Positions 27,888 through 35,762 of a stretch of DNA of 64,000 nucleotides are shown here, piece after piece; the first letter of the stretch is position 1; each line of letters starts with the position of its first letter. The DNA is from Methylocystis sp. Sn-Cys (GTDB lineage Bacteria > Pseudomonadota > Alphaproteobacteria > Rhizobiales > Beijerinckiaceae): NCBI RefSeq assembly GCF_016745395.1, contig NZ_JAERVJ010000008.1, positions 62,001 to 126,000 of the forward strand, in the 5' to 3' direction. The position numbers and the translations under genes are program-made. Under the pieces are notes generated by a model. That model was not told the DNA's origin, made no database searches, and was given only the letters and a program-made list of their open reading frames with translations.

Positions 27888-28762
27888 TGGACGCCGAGGC
27901 TCTTCTCGGCGCGCGGCGCATTTTCGTCCCGGCCAATGGGCTGACCTTCGAGGTCTTCGAGGCGGGGGAGGGGGAGCGGCTTGCGCTGCTGCTGCATGGC
28001 TTCCCCGAAACCGCCGTCATGTGGCGCCATCTGGTCGCGCCGCTTGTCGCCAAGGGCTATCGCGTCTGGGCCGTCAATCAGCGCGGCTATGGCGCCACGA
28101 GCCGTCCGAAGGGCAAGAAGCATTATTCGCTTGCGGCCCTCACCGGGGACATCGCGGGCCTTATCGACGCTTCCGGCGCCAAGTCGGTCACGCTGATTTC
28201 CCATGATTGGGGCGGCCTCGTCGCCTGGGTGGCGGCCATTCGCCGGCTGCGGCGGTTGGAGCGGCTCATCTTCATCAATATTCCGCACCCGCTCTGCTTC
28301 TGGCAGACCTTTTGGCGGAGCCCACGGCAAAGGCGGAAATCCTTCTATATCGCCTTGTTCCAGCTTCCGGCGCTGCCCGACTGGCTTCTGTCGCTCGGGC
28401 GCGGCTATCTGACGGCGGCGCTGATCCGAAATGCGGCGCCGCGCCCGGGCGCGATCTGCGACGACGCCATGGACATTTACCGCGACAACGCCGCTTCGCC
28501 CGGCGCGATGACGGCCATGCTCAACTGGTATCGCCGCGCTCTATGGGATGCGCTTGCGGCGCGTGACGAGTTCGCCGCGCGCGTCGAGACGCCGACGCTG
28601 ATCGTCTGGGGCCTCCGCGACGTCGCTTTGGACCGGGACTGTCTCGAGGGCACAGAGCGTTACGTCGCCAACCTTCGCATCGAGCGCCTGCCGGGCGTCG
28701 GCCATTTCTCACCCGAAGACGCGCCCGAAAAGCTCGCGACTCTCATAGATGATTTCCTTTAA
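27887..28762 (+). CDS. Alpha/beta hydrolase, epoxide hydrolase/dehalogenase-like
   Basis: A 291-aa hydrolase. LLLHGFPET at about 35-42 is the oxyanion region (HGFP). SHDWGG at about 105-110 supplies an aspartate nucleophile (D107), which points to the epoxide hydrolase or haloalkane dehalogenase branch over a serine esterase. RGYGATSRP follows the usual strand order, an acid is probable in WGLRDVALD, and the catalytic His is in GVGHFSPEDAPE. The substrate is not predictable. It starts on the stop codon of the zinc-ribbon gene. Confidence 0.85.
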   Translation: MDAEALLGARRIFVPANGLTFEVFEAGEGERLALLLHGFPETAVMWRHLVAPLVAKGYRVWAVNQRGYGATSRPKGKKHYSLAALTGDIAGLIDASGAKSVTLISHDWGGLVAWVAAIRRLRRLERLIFINIPHPLCFWQTFWRSPRQRRKSFYIALFQLPALPDWLLSLGRGYLTAALIRNAAPRPGAICDDAMDIYRDNAASPGAMTAMLNWYRRALWDALAARDEFAARVETPTLIVWGLRDVALDRDCLEGTERYVANLRIERLPGVGHFSPEDAPEKLATLIDDFL

Positions 28763-28933
28763 CGCGCATTTCCGCGTGAATAATCCCTAAATAGCCATTT
28801 CGCCTGTTGACTTGCCGCGCAGTCGTGAGAATCTCCCCCGCTCCGGACATCCGTCCGAAAATCATCTATCCGCTCGCTGAGCGCAGTTTTCGATCACGGC
28901 CGAGGTTGTCGGCCCTCAAAGGAGTAAAGATCC

Positions 28934-29473
28934 ATTCGCAGGCCAATGAAGAGCACCGCGGCGCCGCAAAAAGAAGGCCCGCGCACCAACCGAGAAATTC
29001 GCGCCCGTGAAGTGCAGTTGATCGATTCCGAAGGAAAGAATCACGGCGTCGTCCAATTGCTGGACGCGCTGGGCATGGCCGAGCAGGCCGGGCTCGATCT
29101 CGTCGAGATCGCGCCGAACTCGACGCCGCCGGTCTGTAAGATCCTCGATTACGGCCGTTTCCGCTTCGCCGAGCAGAAGAAGGCCGCCGAGGCCCGCAAG
29201 AAGCAGAAGGTGGTCGAGGTCAAGGAAATCAAGCTCCGCCCCGGCATCGACGAGCACGACTACGACGTCAAGATGAAGGCGGTTCAGCGCTTCTTCGAGG
29301 AGGGCGACAAGGTCAAGGTGACCCTTCGCTTCCGTGGGCGCGAGATTGCGCATCAGGACATCGGCTACCGATTGCTGACGCGCGTGAAGGCCGAGACCGC
29401 TCAGATCGCCAAGGTCGAGCTGGAGCCCTCGATGGAAGGGCGACAGATGGTGATGGTTCTGGCGCCGAAATAG
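28934..29473 (+). CDS. infC: Translation initiation factor IF-3, probable AUU start
   Basis: IF-3 binds the 30S subunit, blocks premature 50S joining and checks the start codon. 179 aa with both domains: [17 protein letters not shown] and [20 protein letters not shown] in the N-domain, a Lys-rich linker, then [16 protein letters not shown] and [14 protein letters not shown] in the C-domain. The first ATG is at 28946, but GGAG at 28921-28924 is then 21 bases away. ATT at 28934 is in frame (ATT CGC AGG CCA ATG) nine bases after GGAG. infC is the classic gene with an AUU start, through which IF-3 represses its own translation. Confidence 0.93.
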   Translation: MRRPMKSTAAPQKEGPRTNREIRAREVQLIDSEGKNHGVVQLLDALGMAEQAGLDLVEIAPNSTPPVCKILDYGRFRFAEQKKAAEARKKQKVVEVKEIKLRPGIDEHDYDVKMKAVQRFFEEGDKVKVTLRFRGREIAHQDIGYRLLTRVKAETAQIAKVELEPSMEGRQMVMVLAPK

Positions 29474-29524
29474 GCGCTGCGCCTGCCGGCGACCCGGCGG
29501 GCAGGGGGAGGGGTTGGCAGGCCG

Positions 29525-30451
29525 ATGTCGATTGCGCCGTCCAGGACATTTCTTTCTCGGGCGGCCGCTGGGCTTGTGTCCAGCGCGCTGATGTCGGGCG
29601 CTGCGCTAACGCCTGCTGGCGCCCAGCTTGCGCTTCCCGGGGCCGTGGCGCCGACTCCGGAAGGAACGGTGACGTCTCCTGGCGGAAAGTCCAAGAAAAA
29701 GCTCAGCAGCGGCGAAATGGGGCAGGCGCGGGGGCCTGTCGTCATGCCCAAGGCCCCTTCCGAGGAGACAATCGTCGGCAAGACGCTGCAGCTCGACGGC
29801 GCAGGCGGCGCCATAGAATTCTCTCGGATCGGACCGGATCTGGAAGTCGCGAAGCTGACGCTTTCCGGCGATCGCCTGTCGCGCTCGGGCGAGGAATGCC
29901 GCGTCGAGATCGCGGGCATGCCTTTGAAACTCACGCGCCGCGACAGCGGGTCCGGGCTGCGCCGCTATCAGCTTCTGTCTCTCCCGGCTTGTCCGTTCAC
30001 GCTCGATGTGCTGGACGGGGCCATTCTCGTCACCAATGACGGCAAGGCCTGCGAGATCAAGGAAGCGGATTGCCGCGCCGATCCGAGCGGGCTTTGGGGC
30101 ACGGCGGAGAGGGAGTTCGACCCCAAGAAGGCCGAGGACATGCTCGGCGCCCGCGCCAAGGTCGAAAAAGACGTCCGCGCCGATTTCCGCGAGCTCTACG
30201 AGCGCAACAAGAAAGAAAAGCTGGTCCGCAGTTTCGTGGTGAAGGAGCAGGCGGGCTTTTCCTCCTGGCGGGAGGAGGTTTGCCGCTCCTACGCCAAGGA
30301 ATCCGACTTCGGCTATTGCGCCCTGCGGCTGACGGAGGCGCGCGCCATTGCGCTCGGCGCCCAGCTCGCGAGCGGCGTGAAGCTGCCGGAAGGCTACGCC
30401 GAGGCCGCGGCGGCGGAAGAGGCGGCGGCGAAGGCCAAGGGCAAAAAATAA
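29525..30451 (+). CDS. Secreted protein of unknown function, helical Lys/Ala-rich C-terminus
   Basis: A 308-aa protein with a signal peptide ending near TPAGA. The middle (about 80-190) contains a beta-rich domain with four cysteines (GEECRVE, LPACPFT, GKACEIK, EADCRAD). The C-terminal third is helical (AEDMLGARAKVEKDVRADF) with two more cysteines, and ends in an Ala/Glu/Lys tail. I do not recognise a family, though the paired cysteines fit a periplasmic location. It starts 52 bases after infC and may share its transcript, in place of the usual rpmI-rplT. Confidence 0.65.
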   Translation: MSIAPSRTFLSRAAAGLVSSALMSGAALTPAGAQLALPGAVAPTPEGTVTSPGGKSKKKLSSGEMGQARGPVVMPKAPSEETIVGKTLQLDGAGGAIEFSRIGPDLEVAKLTLSGDRLSRSGEECRVEIAGMPLKLTRRDSGSGLRRYQLLSLPACPFTLDVLDGAILVTNDGKACEIKEADCRADPSGLWGTAEREFDPKKAEDMLGARAKVEKDVRADFRELYERNKKEKLVRSFVVKEQAGFSSWREEVCRSYAKESDFGYCALRLTEARAIALGAQLASGVKLPEGYAEAAAAEEAAAKAKGKK

Positions 30452-30532
30452 ATTAGTCGGTCGAAACAAGCGTTTACAGAGGCTGCGTTTAAGCTGCCGC
30501 TAAGGTCTTTCCCTGATCCTGTCGATGAAGAC

Positions 30533-31417
30533 ATGGTTTTGGGGGCCTGGAAATTGCGCCTATTACAGCTTTACGCCTCAACGAGCAGGCGCTCCGCCTT
30601 CGCAGCCTGTCAGCGCGGCACCGTCGCCATTCTCTTCGGCCTAGCGCTTTTTCCCGTGGCGCTCCTGGTGGGCGGCGCCGTCGACTATTCTGCGGCAGTA
30701 ACGAAGAAGTCGCGATTGCAGGAAGCGCTCGATAAAGGCGTTTTGGCGGCTGCGGCTAAAGGTGCCGCCGATTCTGCGCTCCTCAACCGATATTTGAACG
30801 CCAATATGCCTGTCGGGATCAGCGCCATCAATGCGACGCTTGCCGTCAGTACGGCTGCAAATGGCGCCGTTATCTACGCGTCTGACGCGACCTTTGCTGT
30901 TCAGACGGCTTTTCTGAAGATCATCGGGATGAACTCGATCAACGTGGGCGCGCATTCCGAGGCGACGCTTCCGACGCAGATCGTCACCGCGACTTTCAAC
31001 GCGGTCAGCGCCAAGGGCGCTTTCGCGAAGGACATGTTCCTCTGGACGAAAAACGCCTCCGGGGCCGTCACCTCGAAGCAAACGGTTCTTTCCTACCGTT
31101 ACGGCGTCTCCGGCTCGGGAACCAACCCGCCGGTCGGGGCTTGGACAGTCACTTTTTCGGTCCCGAAATATTCGACCTATGGCGTCGGAATGGTCGCTTA
31201 CCAGGACCTGAGTTATCAAGGTGGGCTGATCAATCCGGTCGAGTTCTATAGCGACGTCAACTCGGCCTCGTTTCGTAAAACCGGCAATTGTCAGGATAGC
31301 GGCGGCGCCCAGTACAACGTCGAAGACGGCGGCGATAACGACTACCTGGATTTCGTCTACACAATGAAATGCGCGCTCGGCGTGGCGTCCAATAGTGTGG
31401 CGCGCCTCTCGAAATAA
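30533..31417 (+). CDS. TadE/TadG-like surface protein (paralogue of 13290-14384)
   Basis: A 294-aa protein beginning with a basic stretch and a pseudopilin-like membrane anchor, CQRGTVAILFGLALFPVALL, then KKSRLQEALDKGVLAAA, the same pattern as the protein at 13290-14384. The periplasmic part is Ser/Thr/Ala-rich and poor in charge, and the protein ends VARLSK. It lacks neighbouring pilus assembly genes. A GTG at or near 30533 initiates the longest frame; an ATG at 30533 (ATGGTTTTGGGG) is the start I use. Function is inferred only from the anchor. Confidence 0.7.
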   Translation: MVLGAWKLRLLQLYASTSRRSAFAACQRGTVAILFGLALFPVALLVGGAVDYSAAVTKKSRLQEALDKGVLAAAAKGAADSALLNRYLNANMPVGISAINATLAVSTAANGAVIYASDATFAVQTAFLKIIGMNSINVGAHSEATLPTQIVTATFNAVSAKGAFAKDMFLWTKNASGAVTSKQTVLSYRYGVSGSGTNPPVGAWTVTFSVPKYSTYGVGMVAYQDLSYQGGLINPVEFYSDVNSASFRKTGNCQDSGGAQYNVEDGGDNDYLDFVYTMKCALGVASNSVARLSK

Positions 31418-31441
31418 AGAGGGAGATGCGGGGCGCCGCTT

Positions 31442-32281
31442 TTAGCCGCCCCTGCGCATCAGCATGCCCCGCGCGGGATCGTAGGCGATGATTGCGCTGA
31501 TGAGAAAGATGCTCGTATAGGCTGCGACCACGAGCAGCGAGACCCAGTCGACCTGCTGATAAAAGGCGAAGCGGATCAGCTCGACCGCGTGGGTAAACGG
31601 ATTTGCCTGGCAAGCGTAATAGAGCCAGGGGCTCGACTCCTTCACGCGCCAGAGCGGGTAGAGCGCGGAAGAGGCGAAGAACATTGGGAAGATGACGAAG
31701 TTCATCACGCCCGCGAAATTCTCGAGCTGCTTGATGAGCGATGACAGCAGCATGCCAAGAGCGCCGAGCATGAGTCCGCCGAGCGCAAGCGCCGGCAGGA
31801 CGGTGAGATAGCCCCATTTGGTGGGCGGCTCGATCTCCCAGAAATAAGCGATGGCCAGGAAAGCGTAGACCTGCAGGATCGACACGGCGACGCCGGCGAA
31901 AAGCTTGGCGCCGAGCAGGAACCAGCGCGGGAAGGGCGAGACGAGCAGCGTGCGCATATTGCCCATCTCGCGGTCGTAGACCATGGAGAGCGACGACTGC
32001 ATGCCGTTGAAAAGCTGGATCATCGCCATGAGGCCAGGCGCGATATAGACCTCGTAGAGCACATAGGTCTCATAGGGCGGGATGATCGAGACGCCAAGCA
32101 CCTGCCGGAAGCCCGCTGCGAAGATGAAGAGCCACACAAGCGGCCGCACCAGCGCGGAGATGAAACGCTCGCGCTGATGCAGAAAGCGCAGCCCCTCGCG
32201 CCAGACGACGCCCCAAAGACAGACGAGATATTGGCGCGGGGTGAAAGAGGAGGCGAGCGTCATTGGCTCCCGACAGCTCAT
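31442..32281 (-). CDS. lutF: ABC-2 type permease of PQQ/lanthanide-linked transporter (LutF-like)
   Basis: A 279-aa inner membrane permease with about six helices and the ABC-2 pattern (GLRFLHQRERFISALVRP, YDREMGNMRTLLVSPFPRW, LMLGALGMLLSSLI). It pairs with the ATPase upstream, whose TGA overlaps its ATG (ATGA at 32278-32281). With the propeller and binding protein it forms the four-part set known from PQQ-dependent alcohol dehydrogenase loci; in Methylorubrum extorquens the matching lut genes take lanthanides into the cytoplasm. The symbol is assigned by context and family, not by alignment. It is the last gene of the run and converges on the TadG-like gene. Confidence 0.78.
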   Translation of the reverse strand: MSCREPMTLASSFTPRQYLVCLWGVVWREGLRFLHQRERFISALVRPLVWLFIFAAGFRQVLGVSIIPPYETYVLYEVYIAPGLMAMIQLFNGMQSSLSMVYDREMGNMRTLLVSPFPRWFLLGAKLFAGVAVSILQVYAFLAIAYFWEIEPPTKWGYLTVLPALALGGLMLGALGMLLSSLIKQLENFAGVMNFVIFPMFFASSALYPLWRVKESSPWLYYACQANPFTHAVELIRFAFYQQVDWVSLLVVAAYTSIFLISAIIAYDPARGMLMRRGG

Positions 32282-33024
32282 GCCGAAATCCTCTCCACGG
32301 CGGCGCCTGTGATCTTCGCGAAGGCCGCCCCGATTTCCGCCGCGCCGTTTTGCGCAACGATCTCTCGCGCCGTTCCGGTCGCCAGCGCCTTGCCCTTGTG
32401 CAGGATCACCACCTGATCCTCGTGATCGATCTCGTCGATGAGATGGGTCGTCCATAAGACGCCGAGCCCCTCGTCGCGCACGAGGCCGCGCACATGGGCG
32501 AGAATATCGGCGCGCGCCTTGATGTCGAGGCCGACGGTGGGTTCGTCGAGAAGCAGAAGGCGCGGCTTGTGCAGCAAAGCGCGAGCGATCTCGACGCGGC
32601 GCATCTGCCCGCCCGAGAGCGCGCGGGCCTTGTCATTGGCGCGTTCGGCAAGGCCGGCGCGCGTCAACGCCTCTTGCCCGAGGCGGCGCGCCTCGATAGG
32701 GCCGATGCCGTGCAGCGCCGCGTGGTAGACGAGGTTCTGCATCAGGCTCAATTCGAGATCGAGCGTGCGCGCCTGAAACACGACGCCGAGCCGCCGCAGC
32801 GCCGCGCCGGGGCTCTGCATGACGTCTGCGCCAAAGATCTCAATCTGACCCTGCCGCGCCGCATAAAGCCGCGTAACGAGGGAGAAGAGCGTGCTTTTCC
32901 CCGCGCCGTTGAGACCGAGCAGCACGGTGAAACTGCCGGGCGCGACGGTGAAGCTCACATCGTCGAGCGCCTTGCGGGCGCCATAGGCGTGCGAAAGATG
33001 GCGGATGGAGAGGGCGTCGGTCAT
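32278..33024 (-). CDS. lutE: ABC transporter ATP-binding protein, PQQ/lanthanide-linked (LutE-like)
   Basis: A 248-aa ATPase with Walker A LGLNGAGKST at about 36-45, the signature LSGGQMRRVEIARALL, Walker B LLLLDEPTVGLD and the switch histidine in LWTTHLIDEIDH. DPTVGLDIKAR-type sequence and LSHAYGARKALDDVSF match the ATPase that accompanies PQQ-dependent alcohol oxidation loci. I start at the ATG at 33024; a TTG at 33042 would begin inside repeat family E. The gene is separated from the upstream propeller gene by about 180 bases that are almost entirely repeats E and A. Confidence 0.82.
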   Translation of the reverse strand: MTDALSIRHLSHAYGARKALDDVSFTVAPGSFTVLLGLNGAGKSTLFSLVTRLYAARQGQIEIFGADVMQSPGAALRRLGVVFQARTLDLELSLMQNLVYHAALHGIGPIEARRLGQEALTRAGLAERANDKARALSGGQMRRVEIARALLHKPRLLLLDEPTVGLDIKARADILAHVRGLVRDEGLGVLWTTHLIDEIDHEDQVVILHKGKALATGTAREIVAQNGAAEIGAAFAKITGAAVERISA

Positions 33025-33042
33025 CGCGGCGCTGCGTTGCAA

Positions 33043-33089
33043 GCGAGCCTGAAGGCTCGCGGTCCGGACCGCGCGCCTTCAGGCGCGCA
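33043..33089. repeat. Dispersed palindromic repeat family E, copy 1
   Basis: Two adjacent hairpins, GCGAGCCTGAAGGCTCGC and GCGCGCCTTCAGGCGCGC, joined by GGTCCGGACC, which is itself a palindrome. A near-identical unit is at 50741-50788. It sits directly upstream of the ATPase start. Confidence 0.8.
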
Positions 33090-33091
33090 AC

Positions 33092-33203
33092 TGTCATACC
33101 CGGCATTCGCGGAGTGAACGACCGGGAATCCACAGCCGTCCCACCCAATCTTAGGGGTTGCTGCTCTGGATTCCCGATCGCGCTTCGCGCGTCGGGAATG
33201 ACA
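33092..33203. repeat. Dispersed palindromic repeat family A, copy 3
   Basis: Bounded by TGTCATACCCGGCATTCG and GCGTCGGGAATGACA, with GGGAATCC / GGATTCCC inside. It follows the family E element without a gap and completes the repeat-filled spacer between the propeller and ATPase genes. Confidence 0.82.
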
Positions 33204-33220
33204 ATCCAGCCCCGGCCCCA

Positions 33221-34306
33221 TCATTGCGGCGCCACCACCACGCCCCAGGGGAAGGAGCCGACCGGGATAGACTTCACCACTTTGAGGCTCGCCACGTCGA
33301 TCACCGACACGTCGTTCGACACGCCATTCGCGGTCAGCAGATATTTTTCGTCCGGCGTGAAGGCGAGGTGCCAGACGCGCTGGCCGACGAGCAGATATTT
33401 CTCGATCTTCTTCGTCTCGGCGTCGATCACCGCCACGCGGTTCGCGGGACCGAGCGCGACAAAGGCGCGCTTGCCATCCTTGGTGATCGAAATGCCGATC
33501 GGCTGGATCGCCTCCTTCGACATTCCGGGAATCTCGAAACTGATCTTCTGCTTCAATTCGCGCTTGTTGGGATCGATCACCGCCACCGTGCCGCCAACCT
33601 CCGACGACACCCAAAGCTCGGAGCCGTCCTTCTTGAATTCGGCGAAGCGCGGGCGGTTGTCGACGAGGATGTTGGCGACGATCTCCTTGGTCTGCGTATC
33701 GATCAGATGCGCCATATTGGTCGTCTCTGACGTATTGACCAGGAGCTTGCCGTCCGGACTGACCGCCATGCCTTCCGGCTCGACGCCAACGGGAATATCG
33801 CCCACCTGCTCCTTGCGCTTCACATCGATGAGCGTGACGAGATTATCGTTCTCGTTGGAGACGTAGATCGTGTCGCCCTTGGGGCTGAGCACGAGCAGCT
33901 CGGGGTCCGGGCCGGAAGGGAGCTTGCCCGTGAGCTTCAAGGTTTTGGTGTCGAGCACCTGAATGGCGTCGTCGTCGCCGGCGCAGATGAAGAGCTCGGA
34001 ACCGTCCTTGTTCAGCTCGATGCCGCGCGGGCGGCGCCCGACCTTCACGGTCGCCGTCGCTTCCAGCTTCTCCGTGTCGATGACGGTGATGGAGTTGCCT
34101 TTTTCATTGCTGACGAACGCCGTGTAGGCGTGGGTTTGGGTGGGTAGAAGAACGCCGCAGAAGAGCGCTGCTCGCAGCAGCCCCCTCCCTGTCCCTCCCC
34201 CGCTGCGCGGGAGAGGGGACACTCGCGATCCGCGTTTCTGATGAAGGCTACAATCTGCTCCCTCTCCCGCGCAGCGGGGGAGGGCTGGGGAGGGGGCCAT
34301 TCTCAT
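33221..34306 (-). CDS. YVTN beta-propeller protein, PQQ/lanthanide-linked, with repeat inserted in signal region
   Basis: A 361-aa exported seven-bladed propeller made of about seven repeats of the type DTKTLKLTGKLPSGPDPELL and DVASLKVVKSIPVGSFPWGV, the family that travels with PQQ-dependent alcohol oxidation ABC systems. Its role is unknown; a periplasmic scaffold for the binding protein is plausible. The ATG at 34306 overlaps the stop of the LutA-like gene (ATGA), which fixes the start. Codons 3 to about 43 are made by a palindromic repeat. The natural signal peptide, LLRAALFCGVLLPTQTHA, begins only after it, so the n-region is some 40 residues long. Export may therefore be altered. Confidence 0.8.
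   Translation of the reverse strand: MRMAPSPALPRCAGEGADCSLHQKRGSRVSPLPRSGGGTGRGLLRAALFCGVLLPTQTHAYTAFVSNEKGNSITVIDTEKLEATATVKVGRRPRGIELNKDGSELFICAGDDDAIQVLDTKTLKLTGKLPSGPDPELLVLSPKGDTIYVSNENDNLVTLIDVKRKEQVGDIPVGVEPEGMAVSPDGKLLVNTSETTNMAHLIDTQTKEIVANILVDNRPRFAEFKKDGSELWVSSEVGGTVAVIDPNKRELKQKISFEIPGMSKEAIQPIGISITKDGKRAFVALGPANRVAVIDAETKKIEKYLLVGQRVWHLAFTPDEKYLLTANGVSNDVSVIDVASLKVVKSIPVGSFPWGVVVAPQ
34181..34299. repeat. Palindromic repeat (element D) within the propeller coding region
   Basis: Arms GCCCCCTCCCTGTCCCTCCC + CCGCTGCGCGGGAGAGGG and CCCTCTCCCGCGCAGCGG + GGGAGGGCTGGGGAGGGGGC are nearly perfect inverted repeats around a centre of about 50 bases. This structure is typical of intergenic repeats in alphaproteobacteria, but here it lies inside a reading frame and keeps it open. 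Confidence 0.8.
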
Positions 34307-35481
34307 TTCAACCTGCACTTCGTTTCGGGCTGATCGAGCCCCAGCGTATCGAGTTCGCTCACCTGATGCAGGAAGCCTTCCTGCGGCGAGACGGAGACGG
34401 TGATGCGGCCATCCGAAAGCAGGATCGGCTGGCGCAATTGCTGGTTCCAGGGACGCAGCGTCAAACGCACGCCCTTGAAGGCGGCGGTGGAGAAATCCTT
34501 GCCGAGCATAAATTCACGCAACTTGTCGGGCGCGCTGGAATTGGTGCGCGTCGCCGCTTCGCCGATCATGCGCATGGCGAGCCAGGCGGCGTTGTCGCGC
34601 GCGTTCATGAGACGGCGATAGGTCATCATGAAACGGTTCTGCAATTGCTGGGCGCCCCATTGTTCATGGGCGGGGTCCCAATTGGTGGGATAGAGGCCGG
34701 CCGAGCCCGCGACAGGGCGCGGGTCCCATGTGCGATAGGGGAGATAGCCCGCGAAAACCTCGCTCTCATCCACGGCGAGAAGCGCGTCATAGGCGGGCGC
34801 ATTCTGGGTCAGGACGGGCATTTGCCGTTGCGTCTGAACCGAGCCCGAGTCGCTGCGCCGCCCGCCGCCGGTGTCTTCATAGAGGCGCTCTTCGACGATC
34901 TTGGCGCCGAACTTCTTGGCCGCGCGGCGATAGGCCTGCGCCAGCAATTCGTCATTGGCGTGCGAGCCCTTGATGAGCAGCCATTTCCGCCACTGTTTCC
35001 AGACGAGATATTGCGCGAGCCCATCGGCCAGCATGGCGCGCGTCGGCGTGACATGCACGACATTGGCGCGGCAGTCTTCCTCGCGAAGCCGATCGTCGGG
35101 CGCCGACACGTTGAAGAGCAACGCGCCCTTCGCCTTGGCGCGCTCGCTCGCCGCAAGAAGACGGTCGGGCGCGAGATCGGCGATGATGAGAAGCGCGCCC
35201 TTATCGACGAGCGTATCGATCGCCGCCGCGACATCGGCGCCGTCGTCGAGCTTCGCGTCGGCAACTTCAAAAGTTTGATGGGTGAATTTGCCGGTGGTGT
35301 TGTTGTCGACCGCGCCCATCAGCGCGCCGGCGAGCGTGTCGTCGGCGGCGGGAATGTCGAGGATGGAGAGGGTCTCGCGCGAATGCGGCTCGCGCAACAC
35401 GCCGACCTTGACATCGAGCGTCTCGGCCCGCGCGGAGGCGGTCGCGAGCATGAGGCATAAAGCGGCGGCGAGGCGTTTCAT
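34303..35481 (-). CDS. lutA: Periplasmic ABC substrate-binding protein, PQQ/lanthanide-linked (LutA-like)
   Basis: A 392-aa protein with a signal peptide (MKRLAAALCLMLATASARA) and a type I periplasmic binding fold related to branched-chain amino acid receptors. Blocks such as GALLIIADLAPDRLLAAS, KGALLFNVSAPDDRLR, VWKQWRKWLLIKGSHAND and SAGLYPTNWDPAHEQWGAQQL fit the binding protein subgroup found with PQQ alcohol dehydrogenase loci. In M. extorquens, lutA is needed for lanthanide transport; what it binds (metal or a chelate) is not visible from sequence. Its stop overlaps the propeller start. Confidence 0.8.
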   Translation of the reverse strand: MKRLAAALCLMLATASARAETLDVKVGVLREPHSRETLSILDIPAADDTLAGALMGAVDNNTTGKFTHQTFEVADAKLDDGADVAAAIDTLVDKGALLIIADLAPDRLLAASERAKAKGALLFNVSAPDDRLREEDCRANVVHVTPTRAMLADGLAQYLVWKQWRKWLLIKGSHANDELLAQAYRRAAKKFGAKIVEERLYEDTGGGRRSDSGSVQTQRQMPVLTQNAPAYDALLAVDESEVFAGYLPYRTWDPRPVAGSAGLYPTNWDPAHEQWGAQQLQNRFMMTYRRLMNARDNAAWLAMRMIGEAATRTNSSAPDKLREFMLGKDFSTAAFKGVRLTLRPWNQQLRQPILLSDGRITVSVSPQEGFLHQVSELDTLGLDQPETKCRLK

Positions 35482-35640
35482 GGCCTTCTACATGGCCGGA
35501 TCGGCGGGAGGGATCAAGTTGTAAGAACGCGGTCCATCATTCGCGCCCTTGGAGTTCGCGCCCTTGGAGAATGCGAGGCAATCGGGAATCCGGAGCAAAG
35601 CCTGACACCTTTTCCGGTTGAACAGCTTGCATTAGGGGAT

Positions 35641-35748
35641 GTCATTCCCGGCCGGGCTGAAAGCCCGACCGGGAATCCAGAGCCACAAAAGCGCTGGTTC
35701 GGCTCTGGATTCCCGATCGCTCGCTTAAGCGAGCGTCGGGAATGACAG
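35641..35748. repeat. Dispersed palindromic repeat family A, copy 4 (inverted)
   Basis: Bounded by GTCATTCCCGGCCGGGCTG and GCGAGCGTCGGGAATGACA, with a TCCAGAGCCA / TGGCTCTGGA-type inner stem. The tail motif (CCGGTTGAACAGCTTGC) lies on its left, so it is inverted relative to copies 1 and 2. It fills the space between lanM and the LutA-like gene. A degenerate extra arm (CAATCGGGAATCCGGAGCAAAG) lies just left of the tail. Confidence 0.88.
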
Positions 35749-35762
35749 CCGGAAAGCCGGGA

